The notes beneath the pieces are model-generated. The model made no database searches and was not told the DNA's origin. It saw nothing but the letters and a program-made list of their open reading frames with translations. Positions 42,584-46,875 of a stretch of DNA of 46,875 nt are shown here, one piece after another. Source of the stretch: Betaproteobacteria bacterium RBG_16_66_20 (GTDB lineage Bacteria; Pseudomonadota; Gammaproteobacteria; Burkholderiales; SG8-39); the NCBI GenBank assembly GCA_001770285.1, contig MEQQ01000140.1, positions 4,767 to 51,641 of the forward strand, given 5' to 3'. How positions within the stretch are numbered: the first letter of the stretch is position 1; each line of letters opens with the position of its first letter. The translations under genes and the position numbers were made by a program.

Positions 42584-43853
42584 GCTCCGCGAAGATGTTC
42601 CGGCAGCGCGTCTCGCGCAGCCGGAACGCGGCCACGACGCCGATCAGCGCGATGACCGCGAGCAGCGCCGCGGCGCTCCGATAGCCGACCAGCGGACCGC
42701 CCGCGCCGGCCCGGTCGAGCACCCATCCCACCAGCGGCTGGAACAGCGCGGTGCCGAGAAAGCCGCCGGTATTCACCAGACTGGTGGCGGTTCCCGAAAG
42801 CGCGGGAGGATTGAGTTCCTTGGCCAGTGCCCAGGCCAGCGTCGCCCCGGCGATTCCGACCCCCATCAGGATGAACAGGGCGAGCGAAGCCGCCACCGCA
42901 AGCTGCCACCCCATGACCCACGGCAGCCAGCTCACGAGGTACAACAGCGACAACGCGCGCAGCAGCGGCAGGCGCCGCCCCATGCGATCCGAAATCGCAC
43001 CGACGGCAAACGAACCGAACGCGAACGCGACAATCATCGCGGTGACGTGCAGCGTCGCGCTCGCGCGCGTCAATCCGAGGCCGTCGGTCAGATACGGCAC
43101 CGCCCACAGGCCCGAGAACGTGAGGTACGAACCGATCATCCCGAGATGCATGAAGAATCCGGGCCAGGTATCGCGGTTGGCCGCCACCCGTGCGAACCCG
43201 TCCCACCATCCCGAGTGCGTCTGCGATGCCTCGTCCTTGCCTTCGAGGGCGCGCGCCGAAGGCAGTCCGGCGTCGCGCGGATCGTCGCGCACCCAAAGCC
43301 AGATGCACAGCGCGAGCGCGAGCGACAGCACGCCGGTCACCACGAACACCGTGCGCCAGGAAGCGTACTGGATCACCCAGCCGAGCGGATACGCAGCCAG
43401 CACCGCGCCCAGGTTTCCGAGCAGCATCAGCACGCCGACCCAGGTGCCGAACTCGCGTTCGCTGTACCAGGAAGCGATCAGCTTGAGCACCGATACGAAG
43501 ACCACCGCCACGCCCAGCCCGACCAGCGCACGGCCCGCGAGCAGCCAGTCGACGCTCGGCGCGAACGCGAACAACAGCGAACCGATCCCGGCGACCACGG
43601 ACCCGGCGGTGAACAGGCGGCGCGGCCCGATCGAGTCGGCGAGTACCCCGGAGGGCAATTGCATCGCGGCGTAGGGATAGAAGTACAGCGCCGCAATGAA
43701 CCCGAGCGTGGTTGCGCTGGTGTCGAAGGCCGCGCGCAGGTCGGCGGCGATCGCGCCCGGCGCCACGCGATGGAAGAAGGCGAGGATGAACGCCGCCGCG
43801 CCGAGCGCGTAGGCGAGCCCGCGCAGCTGCCTATAGCGGTCGGATTGACGCAA
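42570..43853 (-). CDS. Major facilitator superfamily transporter
   Basis: A 427-residue inner-membrane transporter with about twelve hydrophobic segments and a central charged loop (DDPRDAGLPSARALEGKDEASQ). The loop between helices 2 and 3 reads GVLADSIGPRRLF, the MFS signature, with a related ISDRMGRRL after helix 8. The start is a TTG at 43853 directly next to the livM stop, so it is probably co-transcribed with livKHM. The substrate is unknown; the sequence resembles organic-anion/nitrate-sugar phosphate type MFS proteins only in a general way. Confidence 0.85.
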   Translation of the reverse strand: MRQSDRYRQLRGLAYALGAAAFILAFFHRVAPGAIAADLRAAFDTSATTLGFIAALYFYPYAAMQLPSGVLADSIGPRRLFTAGSVVAGIGSLLFAFAPSVDWLLAGRALVGLGVAVVFVSVLKLIASWYSEREFGTWVGVLMLLGNLGAVLAAYPLGWVIQYASWRTVFVVTGVLSLALALCIWLWVRDDPRDAGLPSARALEGKDEASQTHSGWWDGFARVAANRDTWPGFFMHLGMIGSYLTFSGLWAVPYLTDGLGLTRASATLHVTAMIVAFAFGSFAVGAISDRMGRRLPLLRALSLLYLVSWLPWVMGWQLAVAASLALFILMGVGIAGATLAWALAKELNPPALSGTATSLVNTGGFLGTALFQPLVGWVLDRAGAGGPLVGYRSAAALLAVIALIGVVAAFRLRETRCRNIFAELRRT

Positions 43854-44777
43854 TCAGAGCGGCTTCTTGAGCCAGTTGCCGAGCTCGCCGACCACGCCGC
43901 GGCGGAAGGTCAGCACGCAGATCACGAAGATCGCGCCCTGCACCACGGTCACCCAGGCGCCGAGCTGCGCCAGGTAGTTTTCCATCGTAATGATGATGAA
44001 GGCGCCAACCACGGGGCCGAACACGGTTCCGAGCCCCCCCAGCAGGGTCATCAGCACCACCTCCCCCGACATGCTCCAGTGCACATCCGTCAACGAGGCG
44101 AGCTGGAACACCAGCGCCTTGGTGGCGCCGGCGAGGCCGGCCAGGGTCGCCGACAGCAGGTACGCGAGCAGCTTGTAGCGGGTGACGTCGTAGCCGAGCG
44201 AAATCGCGCGCTGCTCGTTTTCCCGGATCGCCTTCAGCACCTGGCCGAACGGCGAATGGATCACCCGGTAGATCAGCAGGAAACCGGCGAAGAAAACCGC
44301 CATCACCGTGCCATACATCGCCCAGATATTCGCCAGATCGATCACCCCGAACAGCATGCCGCGCGGCACCGCCTGGATCCCGTCCTCGCCGTAGGTGAAC
44401 GGCGCCTGCAGGTAGTAGAAATAGATCATCTGCGCGAGCGCCAGCGTGATCATCGCGAAATAGATGCCCTGGCGGCGGATCGCAAGCAGCCCTGTCACCA
44501 GACCGAGCAGCGCGGCGGCGGCGGTGCCGAACAGGATCGCGAACTCGGGCGCGAATCCCCATACCTTGGCCGCGTGTGCGGTGGCGTAGCCGGCGGTGCC
44601 GAGGAACATCGCGTGGCCGAACGACAGCAGGCCGCCGAAGCCGATCAGCAGGTTGAAGGCGCAGGCGAACAGGGCAAAGCACATCGCCTTCATCAGGAAC
44701 ACCGGGTACACCGCGAGCGGCGCGGCGAGGAAGAACGCGAACATCACCCCGAGCGCGATTTTCTGTGAACGCGGCAT
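43854..44777 (-). CDS. livM: Branched-chain-type ABC transporter permease LivM (second system)
   Basis: A 307-residue permease. FALFACAFNLLIGFGGLLSFGHAMF is the LivM N-terminal block and VLKAIRENEQRAISLGYDV is the cytoplasmic coupling loop. It follows livH by 12 nt. It is well diverged from the LivM at 15437, so the two systems are not recent duplicates. No ATPase gene follows it. Confidence 0.92.
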   Translation of the reverse strand: MPRSQKIALGVMFAFFLAAPLAVYPVFLMKAMCFALFACAFNLLIGFGGLLSFGHAMFLGTAGYATAHAAKVWGFAPEFAILFGTAAAALLGLVTGLLAIRRQGIYFAMITLALAQMIYFYYLQAPFTYGEDGIQAVPRGMLFGVIDLANIWAMYGTVMAVFFAGFLLIYRVIHSPFGQVLKAIRENEQRAISLGYDVTRYKLLAYLLSATLAGLAGATKALVFQLASLTDVHWSMSGEVVLMTLLGGLGTVFGPVVGAFIIITMENYLAQLGAWVTVVQGAIFVICVLTFRRGVVGELGNWLKKPL

Positions 44778-44789
44778 GCGTGGCTTGCC

Positions 44790-45677
44790 CTACTTTTGCG
44801 ACCCGAACAGGCCAGCCGGCTTGAACATCAGGACGATCGCCATGATGATGAAGATCACCGTATTGGATGCTTCCGGGTAGAACACCTTGGTCAGCCCCTC
44901 GATCAGGCCGAGCGCGAAGCCGGTCACGATCGAGCCCATGATCGAACCCATGCCGCCGATCACCACCACCGCGAATACCACGATGATCAGGTCGGCGCCC
45001 ATCTGCGGGCTCACCTGGTAGATCGGCGCCGCCATCACGCCGGCGAACGCGGCCAGCGCCACGCCGAAGCCGTAGGTGAGCGTGATCATGCGCGGCACGT
45101 TGATGCCGAAGGCCTGCACCAGCGCGGGGTTCTCGGTGGCCGCGCGCAGGTAGGAACCGAGCTTGGTCTTCTCGATCACGAACCAGGTGCCGATGCAGAC
45201 CCCCAGGGAGGCCACGATGACCCAGGCGCGGTAGTTCGGCAGGAACATGAAGCCGAGGTTGCGGCCGCCGGCCAGTTCCGCCGGCATCGCGTACGGCAGG
45301 CCGGAGGTGCCGTATTCGTTGCGAAACAGCCCCTGGATGATCAGCGCGAGGCCGAAGGTGAGCAGCAATCCGTACAGGTGGTCGAGCCGGTAGAGCTTCG
45401 AGAGCATCAGGCGCTCGATGACCACGCCGGTGAAGCCCACCACGAGCGGCACCAGGGCAAGCGACCACCAGTAACCGAGACCCGCCTTGCTGGCCAGCAG
45501 GTAGGCGACGAAGGCGCCCATCATGTACTGGGCGCCGTGCGTGAAATTGATGATGTTGAGCAGGCCGAATATCACCGCCAGCCCGAGCGACAGCAGCGCG
45601 TAGAACGAGCCGTTGATCAGGCCGATCAGCAGCTGGCCGAACAACGCCTGTACCGGAACGCCGAAGATGGAGTCCAT
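44790..45677 (-). CDS. livH: Branched-chain-type ABC transporter permease LivH (second system)
   Basis: A 295-residue permease starting at ATG 45677 (MDSIFGVPVQALFGQ). LLNIINFTHGAQYMMGAFVAY is the conserved LivH block, YLRAATENPALVQAFGIN is the cytoplasmic loop, and VFAVVVIGGMGSIMGSI is typical. The tracked start at 45704 adds nine residues read through a hairpin and is less likely. It is separated from livK by a 47-nt spacer that holds a strong stem-loop. Confidence 0.92.
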   Translation of the reverse strand: MDSIFGVPVQALFGQLLIGLINGSFYALLSLGLAVIFGLLNIINFTHGAQYMMGAFVAYLLASKAGLGYWWSLALVPLVVGFTGVVIERLMLSKLYRLDHLYGLLLTFGLALIIQGLFRNEYGTSGLPYAMPAELAGGRNLGFMFLPNYRAWVIVASLGVCIGTWFVIEKTKLGSYLRAATENPALVQAFGINVPRMITLTYGFGVALAAFAGVMAAPIYQVSPQMGADLIIVVFAVVVIGGMGSIMGSIVTGFALGLIEGLTKVFYPEASNTVIFIIMAIVLMFKPAGLFGSQK

Positions 45678-45689
45678 TGCGGTGGTGCG

Positions 45690-45711
45690 GAAGGGGGCTC
45701 GCACCCCCTTC
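45690..45711 (-). terminator. Stem-loop between livK and livH
   Basis: A perfect 8-bp GC-rich inverted repeat, GAAGGGGG / CCCCCTTC with a 6-nt loop, lies in the 47-nt spacer. There is no U-run. Such hairpins after binding-protein genes often stabilise the upstream mRNA or cause partial termination, so the receptor is made in excess over the permeases. Confidence 0.5.
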
Positions 45712-45724
45712 CCTCACATCCTGT

Positions 45725-46875
45725 TTACTTCACCAGGGAACAGCCGCCGTCCTTCTCCGGGCGGAATGCCTGCTCGGCCGGGATGGTGGCGCGGATCTTG
45801 TAGTAGTCCCAGGGCGCCTTCGACTCGGAGGGCTTCTTTACCTCGACCAGCAAGGCCGGATGGACTTTGCGGCCGTCGGCGCGGATGCGGCCCTTGCCGA
45901 ACAGCGGATCGTCGGTGGGCGTGTCCTTCATCTTGGCGATGACCTTGGTGCCGTCGTCGCTCTTCAGCGCCTCGACCGCCTTGAGGTAATGCAGCACGCC
46001 CGCGTACACGCCGGCGTGGATCATGGTCGGGTGGATACCGCGATTGGCCGTCGCGAAGCGCTTGCCGAAGGCGCGCGTCTGCGCGTTCTGGTCCCAGTAG
46101 AAGGTCTCGGTGAAGATCAGGCCCTGCGCCTTTTCCAGCCCGAGCCCGTGCACGTCCGTCAGGAACACCAGCAGCCCGGCGAGGCTCTGCCCGCCCTTGA
46201 CGATGCCGAATTCGGACGCCTGCTTGATCGCGTTGGTGGTGTCGCCGCCCGCGTTCGCCAGCCCGACGATCTTGGCCTTGGAGGCCTGCGCCTGCAGCAG
46301 GAAGGAAGAGAAATCCTGCGTGTTGAGCGGATGGCGCACCTTGCCGAGCACCTTGCCGCCGGACTTCAGCACCACCGCCTCGGTGTCGCGCTCCAGCGCA
46401 TGGCCGAAGGCGTAGTCGGCGGTGAGGAAGAACCACGAGTCGCCGCCGGTCTTGACGATGGCGTTGCCGGTGCCGTTGGCGAGCATCCAGGTGTCGTAGG
46501 TCCAGTGGATGGTGTTCGGCGAGCACGCTTTGCCGGTCAGATCCGAGGTCGCCGCCCCCGATACCACGAAGGCCTTGCCCTTGTCGCGCGTGATCTGACT
46601 CACTGCCAGCGCAACGCCCGAGTTCGGCACATCGAAGATCGCATCTACCTTGTCCACGTCGTACCACTGGCGCGCGACGGCCGAGCCGACGTCGGCCTTG
46701 TTCTGGTGGTCGGCGTACAGCACCTCGACCTTCATGCCCTTCTTCGCCGCGCCGAAGTCCTCGATCGCCATGCGCGCGGCCACCACCGAACCCTGGCCGG
46801 TCAGGTCCGCGTACAGGCTCGAGCCGTCGTTCAGGACGCCGATCTTGATGACGCCGTCCGACACCTGGGCGCTGG
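45725..46875 (-). CDS. livK: Liv-type periplasmic substrate-binding protein (5' end outside window)
   Basis: At least 383 residues; the frame stays open to the right edge. The residues before VSDGVIKIGVLNDGSSLY read S-A-Q, which looks like the end of a signal peptide, so only the start codon and most of the signal are missing. The GTG at 46864 is therefore not the true start. The mature sequence is Peripla_BP_6 type (VLYADHQNKADVGSAVARQWYD, SPNTIHWTYDTWML, FFLTADYAFGHALERD). The ligand is unknown. First gene in this window of livKHM-MFS. Confidence 0.9.
   Translation of the reverse strand, partial: SAQVSDGVIKIGVLNDGSSLYADLTGQGSVVAARMAIEDFGAAKKGMKVEVLYADHQNKADVGSAVARQWYDVDKVDAIFDVPNSGVALAVSQITRDKGKAFVVSGAATSDLTGKACSPNTIHWTYDTWMLANGTGNAIVKTGGDSWFFLTADYAFGHALERDTEAVVLKSGGKVLGKVRHPLNTQDFSSFLLQAQASKAKIVGLANAGGDTTNAIKQASEFGIVKGGQSLAGLLVFLTDVHGLGLEKAQGLIFTETFYWDQNAQTRAFGKRFATANRGIHPTMIHAGVYAGVLHYLKAVEALKSDDGTKVIAKMKDTPTDDPLFGKGRIRADGRKVHPALLVEVKKPSESKAPWDYYKIRATIPAEQAFRPEKDGGCSLVK

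Overview
The window is GC-rich, densely packed chromosomal DNA from a betaproteobacterium, most likely of the order Burkholderiales or an uncultured relative. The evidence is the pyrG-kdsA-eno-ftsB gene order, a Bug/TctC-type periplasmic receptor, uvrB divergent from an aromatic/aspartate aminotransferase, an RNase E tail of betaproteobacterial type, and several branched-chain-type (Liv) ABC transporters. I see no rRNA, insertion sequence, integrase, phage gene or CRISPR array. One tRNA (Asn, anticodon GTT) is present. No stretch longer than 300 bases lacks a gene; the longest (477-752) holds a decayed phosphatase fragment.

Layout. 1-476: 3' end of rne. 452-676 (minus): remnant of a low-molecular-weight tyrosine phosphatase. 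753-9413: one giant gene for a cyclic beta-1,2-glucan synthase (NdvB type), convergent with and overlapping uvrB. 11449-12666: aminotransferase divergent from uvrB; then tRNA-Asn and a small unknown protein. 13064-18058: a complete livGFHMK transporter operon ending in a carboxymuconolactone-decarboxylase-family gene. 18048-20906 (minus): a cassette of PhyH dioxygenase, NAD-dependent oxidoreductase with SAF domain, and SAM methyltransferase, divergent from a lone DppA-type binding protein (20958-22532). 22566-26633 (minus): pyrG-kdsA-eno-ftsB, all joined by 4-nt ATGA overlaps, with a recognisable promoter before pyrG.

26717-42583 is an acyl-CoA/electron-transfer neighbourhood: acetoacetyl-CoA synthetase, ETF-ubiquinone oxidoreductase, panB, an acyl-CoA dehydrogenase with etfA and etfB, a short-chain dehydrogenase, a soluble Ser/Thr kinase translationally coupled to an AidB-like acyl-CoA dehydrogenase, a class III CoA-transferase, a Bug receptor and a third acyl-CoA dehydrogenase. 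Together these can activate acyl groups, oxidise them and pass electrons through ETF to ETF-QO and the quinone pool. 42570-46875 (minus): livK (cut by the window edge)-livH-livM followed by an MFS transporter.

The most unusual signals are: (i) many 40-75 nt AT-rich, rare-codon patches inside otherwise GC-rich, strongly biased genes; (ii) a Ser/Thr kinase with an unrecognised C-terminal domain embedded in acyl-CoA genes; (iii) a family of start sites with a -10-like element only 7-8 nt before the start codon and no Shine-Dalgarno, suggesting leaderless mRNAs; (iv) a short repeat placed directly after the stop codons of two unrelated genes. No single obviously new defence or mobile system was found.
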